In this document: positions 1-8,283 of the stretch, piece after piece
Numbering within the stretch: position 1 is the first letter of the stretch
Layout: each line of letters begins with the position of its first letter
Assembly (NCBI GenBank): GCA_018260755.1
Contig: JAGTWP010000004.1
Coordinates: 1-42,297 of the forward strand
From: Candidatus Altarchaeum sp.
GTDB taxonomy: Archaea; Altiarchaeota; Altiarchaeia; Altiarchaeales; Altiarchaeaceae
Length of the DNA stretch: 42,297 nucleotides
Reading direction: 5' to 3'
Translations under genes and position numbers: made by a program
The notes under the pieces: generated by a model
The model's input: only the letters and a program-made list of their open reading frames with translations
Database searches by the model: none
Told to the model about the DNA's origin: nothing

Positions 1-62
1 AAATTAATATAAATAAATTAAAAATTATAAATAAATTAATTATAAATTTTATTGTTTTTTTG

Positions 63-176
63 TTAAATTGGTTCTAAAATATAAGTTCCGCTAAAATTTA
101 CCCATATAAAATAAGAGGCTATAATTAATACAAATGCGATTATGATTATTTTTAGTTCTTTGTCTATCTTCTGCAT
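63..176 (-). CDS. possible small single-span membrane protein (37 aa)
   Basis: An open frame of 37 codons runs from ATG at 176 to a stop at 63-65. The product starts with a short charged segment (MQKIDKELK), continues with about 18 hydrophobic residues able to span a membrane, and ends in a short tail (GTYILEPI). I do not recognise a family. The hydrophobic segment and the clean start favour a real gene, but the sequence is very AT-rich, no Shine-Dalgarno motif is present, and a chance frame of this length is possible. It points away from the transposase remnant at 301-480. Confidence 0.35.
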   Translation of the reverse strand: MQKIDKELKIIIIAFVLIIASYFIWVNFSGTYILEPI

Positions 177-300
177 TTTATCTTTTTATGAAAAAATTAA
201 TTATCAATTAACTTTTATTAATTGAATATTAAATTAAAGTATTAATAAAGTATTAAGATTATATATAAATATATTAAAAATCAAAAAATATCCTTTTCAC

Positions 301-480
301 AGAGAACTAAAACAAACCACAGGTGTTGAAGAATGCGAATGCCGAAAACAAAGAATACAACGGAATCATATTGCCTGTTGTATGCTGGTTTGGGTTACTT
401 TGAAAGATTATGCATATAAAGTTAAAAAGACAATTTACCAACTCAAAGAAGGTCTTTTGCATAATTATCTGATAAACTAA
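301..480 (+). pseudogene. C-terminal remnant of a DDE transposase (IS4-like)
   Basis: The frame from 301 to the stop at 478-480 encodes about 59 residues that read like the last part of an IS4-type DDE transposase. It has a TGVEEC segment, an Arg/Gln-rich stretch with QRNHIACC, and the tail YQLKEGLLHNYLIN. In these families the conserved E followed by RNHI-type residues lies after the third catalytic acidic residue. The catalytic D, D and E regions are absent and no start codon serves the frame, so this is a dead 3' fragment. A 28-bp stretch just upstream (252-279) recurs with one mismatch inside the MITE-like element at 22198-22323. The exact IS family is uncertain. Confidence 0.6.
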
Positions 481-501
481 CTTAATAAAAAACTACTTAA
501 T

Positions 502-720
502 ATGAAAATTTCTGTTAAGGCAATTCCGAATGCCAAGAAAGACGAAGTAAAGCTGGCGGGAGAAAAGGTTGAAGACGGACTGATTGTAAAGGTTCATGCC
601 CCTCCGGAAAAGAACAAAGCAAACGACAAGGTTGTTGAAATTTTGAAGGATTATTTTAAAGCAGAGGTAAGAATAATTAGCGGTGAAAAAAGCAGAAGAA
701 AAATTGTTGAAATTTTATAA
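502..720 (+). CDS. DUF167 / YggU family protein
   Basis: This 72-residue protein matches the small DUF167 (YggU) family in length and motifs: an opening KISVKAIPNAKKDEV strand, the central HAPPEKNKANDKVVEIL segment and a closing segment with SGEKSRRKIVEI. The family is a compact alpha/beta fold, widespread in archaea and bacteria, of unknown biochemical role. It stands alone between a transposase remnant and hisG. The upstream sequence (482-501) is A/T-rich with no Shine-Dalgarno motif. Family assignment is secure; function is not known. Confidence 0.88.
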   Translation: MKISVKAIPNAKKDEVKLAGEKVEDGLIVKVHAPPEKNKANDKVVEILKDYFKAEVRIISGEKSRRKIVEIL

Positions 721-762
721 TTTAAAATTTTACCTACAAAGCGTAATTATGATTCATAAATT

Positions 763-798
763 TAAATATAAACTAAATATTAAATATAAACTAAATAT
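763..798 (+). promoter_or_regulatory. exact 18-bp tandem duplication in the hisG upstream region
   Basis: The 18-bp unit TAAATATAAACTAAATAT occurs twice head to tail (763-780 and 781-798) and ends 11 bp before the hisG start codon. Each copy contains TATA-box-like A/T sequence, so the duplication may double a promoter element. No mapped transcript supports this. In sequence this AT-rich it could also be neutral slippage. Confidence 0.45.
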
Positions 799-809
799 AA
801 AAAAGGAAA

Positions 810-1727
810 ATGATAAAATTTTATACTCCCGACGGACATTTGGAAGCAAAGACAATGGAATTACTAAAAAAAGCAGGTTTTGATATAAAAATTTCGGAAA
901 GAAATTATAAGCCGACAATTGATGATAAAGACATAATGTTGAAACGACTGCGACCTCAGGATTTTCCGTTTTTGCTTGCACTTGGAAAAGGAGATATAGG
1001 AATATGCGGATACGACATATTGACAGAATTTAAGACAACATACAAGGATTTAGCGGACAATGTCGTTGAATTGATGGATTTGAAATTAGGTGGGACACAA
1101 TTAGTGGCTGCAATATCTGAAGAAGTAATTCCGAATGTTAAAACGATTGATGACTTTGCAAAGTATGCAAAAGAGAGAAGCAAAAATAAAGATGATGTTG
1201 TTATTGTAAGCGAATATCCTGCAATTGCATCCGAATATTTAAGCAGGCACAACATTAAAGCAATTGTCCGAAGGCCAGCAGGAAAAACAGAAGCATGGCT
1301 CATTCCTCCTGATAATGAAGGAGATATGATAATAGAAACAACAGAAACAGGAACAACACTGAAAGCAAACAGATGTATAATTATAGATACACTCCTTGAA
1401 TCAACCGCTCATATTGTTGCCAACAGGGACTCCTTAAATTCTGAAAAGAAGGAAAGGATAATGGAAATTATTGACCTGATTAAAGGAGCAATACGTGCGG
1501 AAAATCAAGTTAATGTGTATATGAATGTTCTTGAGCCGAAAAATTTGGAAAATGTGATGAGTATAATAAAAAAATACTCCTCAAATCCCACAATATCCCG
1601 GCTTGATAATGGTGGGTATGACATATTTATTATTATAGATACAAAAGATTTAAAATATATTCTTCCAAAACTAAAGAAAGCAGGTGCAAGCGAAATTGCA
1701 GTAAGTGATGTAAGAATGCTATTGTGA
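810..1727 (+). CDS. hisG: ATP phosphoribosyltransferase, long form
   Basis: HisG catalyses the first step of histidine biosynthesis, joining ATP and PRPP to give phosphoribosyl-ATP. The 305-residue length is that of the long form, which carries its own C-terminal regulatory domain and needs no HisZ. Visible landmarks are the N-terminal strand with RLRPQDFPFLLALGKGDIGICG (periplasmic-binding-protein-like fold), the PRPP-binding loop ETTETGTTLKAN in the middle, and a C-terminal ACT-like domain after about residue 215 (NVYMNVLEPKNLENVMSII). The long-form C-terminal domain normally binds histidine for feedback inhibition. No other his genes lie in the window. An 18-bp tandem duplication precedes the start. 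Confidence 0.95.
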   Translation: MIKFYTPDGHLEAKTMELLKKAGFDIKISERNYKPTIDDKDIMLKRLRPQDFPFLLALGKGDIGICGYDILTEFKTTYKDLADNVVELMDLKLGGTQLVAAISEEVIPNVKTIDDFAKYAKERSKNKDDVVIVSEYPAIASEYLSRHNIKAIVRRPAGKTEAWLIPPDNEGDMIIETTETGTTLKANRCIIIDTLLESTAHIVANRDSLNSEKKERIMEIIDLIKGAIRAENQVNVYMNVLEPKNLENVMSIIKKYSSNPTISRLDNGGYDIFIIIDTKDLKYILPKLKKAGASEIAVSDVRMLL

Positions 1728-1747
1728 ATGTATAATTCTTAATTGAA

Positions 1748-2533
1748 ATGTTCGCAAAAATTATTGCCAAAAGGACTGAAAACGAAAATAAGACAATAGT
1801 AACTTTAAAATTTGACAAAGGAATTAATCAGGGATTAAAGACAAAACCAGGACAATTCCTGATGGTATGGATTCCTGGAATTAATGAAAAGCCGTTTTCT
1901 GTCTCAAAAATTTCGGCTAACTATTGCGAGGTCACCATCGCAAAGGTCGGGAATTTTACCGAAGCCCTCTTCAATAAAAATATTAATGACTGCATTGGAA
2001 TCAGAGGGCCTTTTGGCAATGGATTTGATGTGAATAACATCGGAAATGATTCCGGAAAGATAAAAGAAATAAAGGAAATTCTGGTTATTGCAGGAGGTGT
2101 AGGACTTGCACCTCTTGCCCAGCTTCCAGAAATTTACAACGCTCAAAATTTTACCTTTGCTGTCGGTTCAAAAACGAAAAACGAATTATTCTTCATTGAA
2201 CGACTCAAAGCCAACAAAAATACAAAAATTTTCATTTCAACTGATGACGGAAGCACCGGATTTAAGGGTTTTGTGACTGGCTTGGCAGAGGAAATTATAA
2301 AAAATACAAACCATAAATTTGATTTAATTATCGTATGTGGAAGAAGAGAAATGCTAAAAGCATCAGGGAAAATTTCAAAAAAATACAATATTCCCTTACA
2401 GATTTCAGCGGATGCCTTCATGAAATGCGGAATTGGAATTTGTGGCAGTTGTGCAATAGGAAAATTTTTGGTTTGTAAAGATGGACCTGTTTTTATGAAG
2501 GATGATGCGGATTATGTACTCAATTTTATGTAA
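1748..2533 (+). CDS. pyrK: dihydroorotate dehydrogenase electron transfer subunit
   Basis: PyrK passes electrons from dihydroorotate dehydrogenase B (PyrD) to NAD through FAD and a [2Fe-2S] cluster, in pyrimidine biosynthesis. The 261-residue protein has the ferredoxin-reductase-like layout: an FAD-binding beta barrel with KPFSVSK, a nucleotide-binding segment VIAGGVGLAPLAQLPE, and a C-terminal iron-sulphur region MKCGIGICGSCAIG followed by a fourth cysteine in FLVCKDGP, giving the four cluster ligands. It starts 20 bp after hisG ends. The partner pyrD is not in the window. A general sulphide-dehydrogenase-like flavoprotein is the alternative, but the cysteine pattern suits PyrK. Confidence 0.9.
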   Translation: MFAKIIAKRTENENKTIVTLKFDKGINQGLKTKPGQFLMVWIPGINEKPFSVSKISANYCEVTIAKVGNFTEALFNKNINDCIGIRGPFGNGFDVNNIGNDSGKIKEIKEILVIAGGVGLAPLAQLPEIYNAQNFTFAVGSKTKNELFFIERLKANKNTKIFISTDDGSTGFKGFVTGLAEEIIKNTNHKFDLIIVCGRREMLKASGKISKKYNIPLQISADAFMKCGIGICGSCAIGKFLVCKDGPVFMKDDADYVLNFM

Positions 2534-2607
2534 TCTGTAAATTTTATGGAATAAATTTTATAAAGGTAAATTTTAAAGAAACAAAAGAAACAAAAATATC
2601 TTGAAAA

Positions 2608-3729
2608 ATGAATGTTGATAAAAATTTTCTTGTGTTTTCCGTTGCTTTCGGACTTATATTTTTCAGTTTTGCAGCGGCACAACTATATCTTACGGTTGAA
2701 TTTAATAAGACCTCAAATTTAGATATAGCTTTTATGTCTATTCTTTTGATATATCTGTTTGCGGCAATATTCTCTCCTATATCCGCTTATGTTGTTTCAA
2801 AATTTAATCCGAAAAAAGGAATAATAATATCAGGCATTGTCTATTTGCTTTTTTGCGGAGTTCTCGTTACAAAAAACGAAATGGCAATTTATATTGTTTC
2901 CGCATTACTTGGAATTGCATCATCGGTTTTATGGACTTCCTGCGGAACATACATACTTTCAATTACCTCCAAGAACTATTACGGACGGGCGCTGGGAATA
3001 TTTAACACCGTATTTTCCCTTATGTGTATTTTAGGTATGCTTACGCTTGGAACCCTTCTTTCATATTATAACTTTAAAATTTCATATCTGCTGATATTAA
3101 TTCCAGGAATTGCGGGCTTTTTCATGCTGTTCCGGATCAATGACTTAAAAATTTCAAAATGTCCGAATTTTAAAGAAGGCCTTAAAAATTTCATTAGTCC
3201 GAAATTTCTGATATTCCTTCCTGTGTATGTTGCTCAGGGATTCCTGTTTTCACTTACAATAGGTATTATTCCTATTGAAATAAAAGATATGTTTTCGGAA
3301 ATTTTTGTTGGAATTTTCGGAATGTTGTTTTATTTAATTCCATTGTTTTCCGCTTACGGAGTGGGAAAAATTTCAGACCGTCTCGGAAGGCCTGTTTTGT
3401 TTATTGCATTCTATATTTTGATAGGAATCGCAATGCTTATAATGCTCAATAAAGAGAGCTTTATTTTAGGAATATTTATTTTTGCGATTACCTTTTCATT
3501 CACAAGGGTTTTGCTAATTGCTTATGTGGGGGACTTGTGCAAGGGCAAGAACCTGGAATCGGGAAATGCTTTGTTCAATACCGCTTTAAATTTAGGGGTC
3601 GTATTCGGATTTTTGACATTCATGTTAATTAAAAATAATAATTTAGGTGGCGATTTGATTTATATAATTTCATTTTTTATTACGATTTTTTCATTGCTTG
3701 GATTTGTTGTTGAAAAGAAATTTAGATAA
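2608..3729 (+). CDS. MFS transporter
   Basis: The 373-residue protein is almost wholly hydrophobic, with about twelve predicted membrane spans in two halves of six, the plan of the major facilitator superfamily. The loop between spans 2 and 3 has SKFNPKKG, and the equivalent loop of the second half has GKISDRLGRPVLF, the clearest MFS signature (D-R-x-G-R-[RP]). The substrate cannot be read from sequence. It lies between pyrK and cbf5 with gaps of 74 and 106 bp, so it is probably transcribed on its own. Confidence 0.85.
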   Translation: MNVDKNFLVFSVAFGLIFFSFAAAQLYLTVEFNKTSNLDIAFMSILLIYLFAAIFSPISAYVVSKFNPKKGIIISGIVYLLFCGVLVTKNEMAIYIVSALLGIASSVLWTSCGTYILSITSKNYYGRALGIFNTVFSLMCILGMLTLGTLLSYYNFKISYLLILIPGIAGFFMLFRINDLKISKCPNFKEGLKNFISPKFLIFLPVYVAQGFLFSLTIGIIPIEIKDMFSEIFVGIFGMLFYLIPLFSAYGVGKISDRLGRPVLFIAFYILIGIAMLIMLNKESFILGIFIFAITFSFTRVLLIAYVGDLCKGKNLESGNALFNTALNLGVVFGFLTFMLIKNNNLGGDLIYIISFFITIFSLLGFVVEKKFR

Positions 3730-3835
3730 AATTTCAGATAAAATGTAAAATTTTAAGGAAATTTTTAAAATTTTAAGTGTTCAATAATTCCATAAAAATC
3801 ATAATTGATTAATTACAAATAATTAATCACTTAAA

Positions 3836-4837
3836 ATGAAATTTAGCGTAAAAGAAGAGGATATTATAGTAAAACAGAACTGCGAAACAGACCCGAGATA
3901 CGGATGCGAGCCGGAGAACAGGAAAATTTCGGATTACATATCTTATGGAATTATAAACATAGATAAGGTGAAAGGACCGACATCACATCAGATTTCGTTT
4001 TGGGTTAAGCAAATGTTGGACTTAACAAAAGTCGGACACGGCGGAACACTGGATCCACATGTAACCGGACTGCTTACAATGCTGCCCCAGAATTCGACAA
4101 AGGTGGAGAGAATTCTTACATCTGTAAATAAAGAATATGTAGGGATAATAAATTTTAGCAAGCCTGTTGAAAAGAAAAAGGTTGAACGTTTATTTGAATA
4201 TTTTACAGGAGAAATTTATCAAAAACCGCCGTTAGAAGCTGCTGTTTCCAGAAAGATCAGAAGCAGAGAAGTGTATTTTATAAAATTTTTGGAAATAGAT
4301 GAAGATAAAATGAATGTATTATTCCGGGTCGGATGCGAAGCCGGGACTTATGTAAGGGTTTTATGTACGGATATCGGCTTAATGTTAGGTATGAATGCAG
4401 TAATGGCTGATTTAAGAAGAATAAGAAGCGGGATTTTTGATGAAAATTCCTGCGTGTATTTACAGGACTTAAAGGATGCGATTGAGATATGGAAAGAAAC
4501 CGGGGACGAAAAATTTTTAAGAAAAATAATTCATCCTGTTGAAGAGGTCTGCGACGGTGTTAAGAAAATCTGGGTAAAGGACTCTGCGGTCAATGCTGTT
4601 TGTTATGGTGCCGACTTAAATATTCCGGGAATTGTCCGATTTGAAAAGGGCATTAAAGTAAATGATGATATTGCAATTATGTCTTTAAAGAACGAACTTG
4701 TTGCAATTGGCAAATCATTAAGAACATCGGAGGAAATTAATGATATTGATAAAGGTGAAGTTGTGGATATAGAGAGAGTAATAATGGAAAGAGATGTGTA
4801 TCCGAGAGTGTGGAGTACAAAACCATCCGTGCAATGA
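3836..4837 (+). CDS. truB: tRNA/rRNA pseudouridine synthase Cbf5 (H/ACA RNP catalytic subunit)
   Basis: Cbf5 is the archaeal TruB-family enzyme. It makes pseudouridine in rRNA guided by H/ACA RNAs with Nop10, Gar1 and L7Ae, and can also act on tRNA U55. The 333-residue length is typical. Residues 39-50 (IINIDKVKGPTS) and the catalytic motif GGTLDPHVTG, with Asp73, are clear. The segment AGTYVRVLCTDIG is the second conserved core motif. A C-terminal PUA domain spans about residues 250-325. No partner gene is adjacent. The product is of interest here because the tRNA-Ala at 8102-8173 lacks U55, the TruB target. Confidence 0.95.
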   Translation: MKFSVKEEDIIVKQNCETDPRYGCEPENRKISDYISYGIINIDKVKGPTSHQISFWVKQMLDLTKVGHGGTLDPHVTGLLTMLPQNSTKVERILTSVNKEYVGIINFSKPVEKKKVERLFEYFTGEIYQKPPLEAAVSRKIRSREVYFIKFLEIDEDKMNVLFRVGCEAGTYVRVLCTDIGLMLGMNAVMADLRRIRSGIFDENSCVYLQDLKDAIEIWKETGDEKFLRKIIHPVEEVCDGVKKIWVKDSAVNAVCYGADLNIPGIVRFEKGIKVNDDIAIMSLKNELVAIGKSLRTSEEINDIDKGEVVDIERVIMERDVYPRVWSTKPSVQ

Positions 4838-4873
4838 AATTCGGAATAAAAATTTATTTCTTTCACCTTTTAA

Positions 4874-5101
4874 CATAAGCGAGATAGAAAGATAGAGACG
4901 ATATACAAAAAAGAAGGAACGGAAATAAAAACAGAGCTGGAAATAAAGCACGAAAATGTTAAAAATGGCGAAATTAAAAAGGACAAAATAGAAAAATGGC
5001 TTGACGCTCATTTTGAGTCACCTTTTTTTAAAACAAGATGTATACTTCTTGTTTTGGTTATTTGTTCTTTTATAGCCGCACTACTGGGCTGTTCAATATA
5101 G
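4874..5101 (+). other. start-less open frame encoding a charged segment plus a C-terminal membrane span
   Basis: After the stop at 4871-4873 the frame stays open to the TAG at 5099-5101, about 75 codons. The translation is a Lys/Glu-rich stretch (about 45 residues, including KWLDAHFESPFFK) followed by about 20 hydrophobic residues (CILLVLVICSFIAALLG). The charge pattern and tail anchor look like a real small membrane protein, but there is no ATG, GTG or TTG in the frame upstream of the charged region. It is therefore either a gene with a lost start, a remnant, or one with a rare start codon. No family recognised. Confidence 0.3.
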
Positions 5102-5450
5102 AGGATATTTTAAATTATTCTTCTTTCCATTTTTTGATCCCTAACTCAGCATGTTTTAGGTAATAGGTGTTCCTATCGTTTCTATAACATCTCTTGACAG
5201 GCTATAAGGGAATTACCAAAAACGAACCCCTGCTATTGTAACAATATATAAAAAGACAAACTTTGGACAATTTTTAAAGTTGGAATTTATGCGCATATAT
5301 TGTTATAGTATATAAAAGGTCTAAAAATTTTAGTTTCCTTACAACATGTTGAGTGAAAATTTAAAAATAAATTTCAATCAATTAAATTACAATTTTTAAA
5401 TTTTAATAATTTTTTATGTTAATCATAATTATAAACAGAAATTTATTACA
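5102..5450. other. intergenic stretch with a short - strand remnant and two TATA-like elements
   Basis: No intact gene is visible. On the - strand, 5201 down to a stop at 5115 reads 28 codons without a start, ending in YYLKHAELGIKKWKEE, which looks like a real protein C-terminus but which I cannot place. At 5231-5260 and 5300-5325 two similar stretches containing ATATATAAAAAG and GTATATAAAAGG occur with an inverted AACAATATAT/ATATATTGTT pair between them. The second resembles 22270-22290 inside the MITE-like element. The stretch may be decayed mobile DNA plus the cutA promoter. Confidence 0.3.
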
Positions 5451-5765
5451 ATGACTTATAGTATTGTTTATACAACTGCTGGTAGTGAAAAAGAAGCGGA
5501 AAATATAAGTAAAAATTTAATTGAAAAAAATTTAGCTGCCTGCATCAACACATTTCCTATAAAATCATTCTACAAATGGAAGGAAAAATTTGAAACAAGT
5601 AATGAAATAGCAATGCTCATAAAAACCAGAGGCGAATTGGCAGAAAAAGTTATGGAAGAGATTAAGAAAATTCATTCTTATGAGATTCCCGCAATATTCT
5701 CAATATCCATAGAAAAAGGAGATAATAACTTCTTTAACTGGATAGATAAAAATTTAAAAATTTAG
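5451..5765 (+). CDS. cutA: divalent-cation tolerance protein CutA1
   Basis: CutA1 is a small trimeric protein linked genetically to copper and other divalent cation tolerance; its exact biochemical role is unsettled. The 104-residue length fits. Family motifs are the N-terminal strand YSIVYTTAGSEKEAENISKN, the AACIN segment with a conserved Cys after LIEKNLAA, the SFYKWKEKFETSNE strand, and HSYEIPAIFSI near the C-terminus. It is followed 35 bp later by RNase J and then by a CDF metal exporter, a neighbourhood compatible with metal homeostasis. Confidence 0.93.
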   Translation: MTYSIVYTTAGSEKEAENISKNLIEKNLAACINTFPIKSFYKWKEKFETSNEIAMLIKTRGELAEKVMEEIKKIHSYEIPAIFSISIEKGDNNFFNWIDKNLKI

Positions 5766-5800
5766 ATAAAATTTAAAGACAAAGTTAAAATTTGTAAAAG

Positions 5801-7087
5801 ATGAAAATTTATGCTGTTGGCGGTTATAATGAAGTCGGAAAAAATATGACGGTTGTAAATGTGGAAGGAGATAGTATTGTAATAGATAACGGAATAAGAA
5901 TAGATGTTCTTCAGATGTATGACCTGGAGCCAGAAGCAATGCGGGTTGCGGAACAAAAAAAACGATTAGCTGAAGTGGGCGCTATTCCGAATATGGCCGG
6001 TGTTGAAGGAAACATACTTGCACAGGTAATTTCTCACGGACATTTGGATCATATCGGAGCAGTAGGAATAAACAATCTTAATGTTCCGCTCTTTGCAACA
6101 CCTTATGCGTCTGCAATAGGAAGAAGAATATCTCCTGAAAGTAAATTTAACCCGACGCAATATAAAAAAATTGTTCAAATAAATAATATCGGAATTGAAT
6201 TTGTTGAGGTTACACACAGTATTCCACAGGCATCAATAGTTGTTTTACACACAAAGGAAGGCAATGTGGTTTATGCTAATGATTTTAAATTAGATGATGC
6301 TTCTAATATCGCAAAGGTTGATTATGGACGATTAAAAGAAATCGGGAAAGAAGGAGTCAAAACATTCATTACGGAGTCGTTAAATGCTCATGAAAAAGGA
6401 AAAACCCCATCAGAATCCGTTGCTGCCAGAAATGTTGAAGATACTATTAAATTTGCCGATGACAGTGGAGGACTAACAATCGTATCAACATTTTCAACCC
6501 ATATTGAACGGCTTAAAACAATATTTGAAACGGCACACCGACTTAACAAAAAGGTTGTTGTAATGGGAAAATCACTTATCTCAAATTTAAAAAGCGCAGA
6601 GGACCTATCACTCATAAAAATTTCCAAAGATATAAAATTTATCAGAAAAATAAACTCCGTGATGGATTTACTGAAATCAATAGAAAATAAAAAAGAGGAA
6701 TATTTAATTATAGCAACGGGGCATCAGGGTGAGGAGCATTCTGTGTTGTCAAAAATTGTCAATTCCGATTTTAAATTTGATAAGAATGATTCAGTTATAT
6801 TTTCTTCAAATGTAATTCCTACGGCAACTAATATTGCAAACCGCGAAATTTTAGAGGCGAAATTTAAGGCAAACAAGGTTAAAATTTTCAGGGATGTTCA
6901 TGTAAGCGGGCATGCATCAAAAGAAGAACACCGAAGGATGATAAATTTGCTAAATCCGGAAATTATTATTCCTTCTCACGGAACAACGAAAATGAAAGGA
7001 GCTTATATGGATTTGGCATGTGAAGAAGGGTATAAAATAAATAAAAATCTTTTCATCTTAAATAATGGGGACAAAATAGAAATTTAA
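5801..7087 (+). CDS. rnj: archaeal ribonuclease J (metallo-beta-lactamase / beta-CASP)
   Basis: This 428-residue protein is a beta-CASP nuclease of the RNase J type, a 5'-3' exonuclease acting in RNA decay and processing. The zinc-binding motif SHGHLDHIG lies at residues 78-86 (H79, H81, D83, H84). A further metal-ligand segment is EVTHSIPQA, followed by VYANDFKLDD. The beta-CASP domain carries TGHQGEEHS and HVSGHASKEEH, and the C-terminus has IPSHGTTKM. The size excludes the archaeal CPSF homologue, which has extra KH domains. With the exosome subunit Rrp42 at 19877 the window holds parts of both archaeal RNA decay directions. Confidence 0.92.
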   Translation: MKIYAVGGYNEVGKNMTVVNVEGDSIVIDNGIRIDVLQMYDLEPEAMRVAEQKKRLAEVGAIPNMAGVEGNILAQVISHGHLDHIGAVGINNLNVPLFATPYASAIGRRISPESKFNPTQYKKIVQINNIGIEFVEVTHSIPQASIVVLHTKEGNVVYANDFKLDDASNIAKVDYGRLKEIGKEGVKTFITESLNAHEKGKTPSESVAARNVEDTIKFADDSGGLTIVSTFSTHIERLKTIFETAHRLNKKVVVMGKSLISNLKSAEDLSLIKISKDIKFIRKINSVMDLLKSIENKKEEYLIIATGHQGEEHSVLSKIVNSDFKFDKNDSVIFSSNVIPTATNIANREILEAKFKANKVKIFRDVHVSGHASKEEHRRMINLLNPEIIIPSHGTTKMKGAYMDLACEEGYKINKNLFILNNGDKIEI

Positions 7088-7146
7088 TTGTAACTATTAT
7101 ATGCTAAGTGCCAATTACCTAAAATCAGCAAAGTTACTGTTTAAAT

Positions 7147-8082
7147 ATGAAAAACACAGATAGCAATGCCGACAGGGAAAAAATTCGTGCTGCAAATATA
7201 TCAATTGCCTCAAATTTAATTTTGACTTTGCTTAAATTTATTGTTGGTTTTGCCACAGGAGCAATAAGTATAATTTCAGAGGCATTACACTCCTTAATGG
7301 ATTTGCTCGCTTCCCTGATTGCAAGATATACAGTCGGCCAGTCATCCAAACCACCGGACGAAGAACATCGCTACGGACATGGAAAGATAGAGGATATTTC
7401 GGCACTTATTGAAGGAATGCTCATAATTTTTGCTGTAATATTTATACTTTACGAGGCGGGCAGCAGAATCAGTATGATTATAAGCGGCGGAAAATTTGAG
7501 ATAGAGATTATTTGGGCAGGAATAGCAGTTATGCTTATTGCTACTGTTGTAAATTTTTTTGTTTCCCGATATCTTCATTCAATTGCCAGGAAAACAAATT
7601 CGTCGGCACTTGAAGCGGACTCGTTACATTTGATGACAGATGTATATACGGCATTTGGCATATTTCTCGGATTAGTTATTGTAGAATTTACAAAAATTTG
7701 GATTCTTGATTCAATAATTGCAATAGGAGTGGCAATAATTATTATCAGAGCGGCGGTTAGGATGATGTTGAAATCGGGTAAAAATTTAATGGATATAAAA
7801 CTGCCAAAAGACGAGGAAGATAAAATCATAGCAATATTGGACTCCCATAAGGAAAAATTTATTGACTATCATAAACTGAGAACGCGAAGTTCGGGGGCGG
7901 AAAAGTATATTGATGTGCACATTATATTTCCGAAACAAATAAGTGTTGAAGAAGCACACGGCATTGCGGGATATATTAAGAGCGACATAATTGAAAAAAT
8001 CGGAAAGATCAATGTAATAGTTCATATTGAGCCGTGTAACGGGAAATGTGAAATTTGTGAAAATAAAGGTAAATGCGATTGA
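7147..8082 (+). CDS. cation diffusion facilitator (CDF) metal exporter
   Basis: The 311-residue protein has six predicted membrane spans and a C-terminal cytosolic domain, the plan of CDF/ZitB/FieF exporters that use proton antiport. The metal-site motif SEALHSLMDLLAS in span 2 (DxxD-type with His) and the SSALEADSLHLMTDVY motif in span 5 are clear. HRYGHGKIEDISALIEG is the conserved loop after span 2. The C-terminal domain ends with VIVHIEP, after which a Cys-rich tail adds C297, C301, C304 and C310 (CX3CX2CX5C), which is not part of the standard fold. The metal is most likely Zn, Fe or Mn; the sequence does not decide. Confidence 0.92.
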   Translation: MKNTDSNADREKIRAANISIASNLILTLLKFIVGFATGAISIISEALHSLMDLLASLIARYTVGQSSKPPDEEHRYGHGKIEDISALIEGMLIIFAVIFILYEAGSRISMIISGGKFEIEIIWAGIAVMLIATVVNFFVSRYLHSIARKTNSSALEADSLHLMTDVYTAFGIFLGLVIVEFTKIWILDSIIAIGVAIIIIRAAVRMMLKSGKNLMDIKLPKDEEDKIIAILDSHKEKFIDYHKLRTRSSGAEKYIDVHIIFPKQISVEEAHGIAGYIKSDIIEKIGKINVIVHIEPCNGKCEICENKGKCD

Positions 8083-8101
8083 AAATAAATTATTTGTTTA
8101 A

Positions 8102-8173
8102 TGGACTCGTCGGGATTCGCACCCGAGGTCTCTTCCACGCCAAGGAAGCACGATACTGCTACGCTACGAGCCC
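8102..8173 (-). tRNA. tRNA-Ala (GGC), with unusual 18-55 positions
   Basis: On the - strand a 72-nt cloverleaf forms. The acceptor stem is GGGCTCG/CGAGTCC with the G3:U70 pair that marks alanine tRNAs; the anticodon stem is CTTCC/GGAAG; the loop TTGGCGT has anticodon GGC; the T stem is TCGGG/CCCGA. The CCA end is not encoded. Two positions are odd: the T loop reads TGCGAAT, with G at position 55 instead of the near-universal U, and the D loop reads AGCAGTA, with A in place of G18. G19-C56, the T8-A14 pair and the G15-C48 Levitt pair are kept. It lies 13 nt after tRNA-Ser and is probably cotranscribed with it. Confidence 0.85.
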
Positions 8174-8186
8174 AAAAATTTGTTTT

Positions 8187-8269
8187 CGCTGAGGCAGGGA
8201 TTCGAACCCTGGAACCCTCGCGGGCACAGACTTAGCAGGCCTGCGCGATAACCACTCTGCCACCTCAGC
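8187..8269 (-). tRNA. tRNA-Ser (GCT)
   Basis: The - strand encodes an 83-nt tRNA with a long variable arm, as expected for a class II serine tRNA. The acceptor stem is GCTGAGG/CCTCAGC with discriminator G. The anticodon stem is CAGGC/GTCTG around the loop CTGCTAA, giving anticodon GCT for AGC and AGU codons. The D loop contains the usual GG and the T loop is the canonical TTCGAAT. No CCA is encoded. It is the first gene of a two-tRNA unit with tRNA-Ala. Confidence 0.95.
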
Positions 8270-8283
8270 ATTTAAATCTCAAA

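Noticed and set aside
683-883. A 66-codon + strand frame overlapping the end of the DUF167 gene and the start of hisG
   Set aside because: It overlaps two secure genes in another frame, and its product is Lys/Asn/Tyr-rich translation of A/T sequence with no domain.
4718-5011. A 97-codon - strand frame opposite the end of cbf5
   Set aside because: It overlaps cbf5 on the other strand and its Phe/Ile-rich product looks like translated A/T sequence. The + strand frame at 4874-5101 has more protein-like character.
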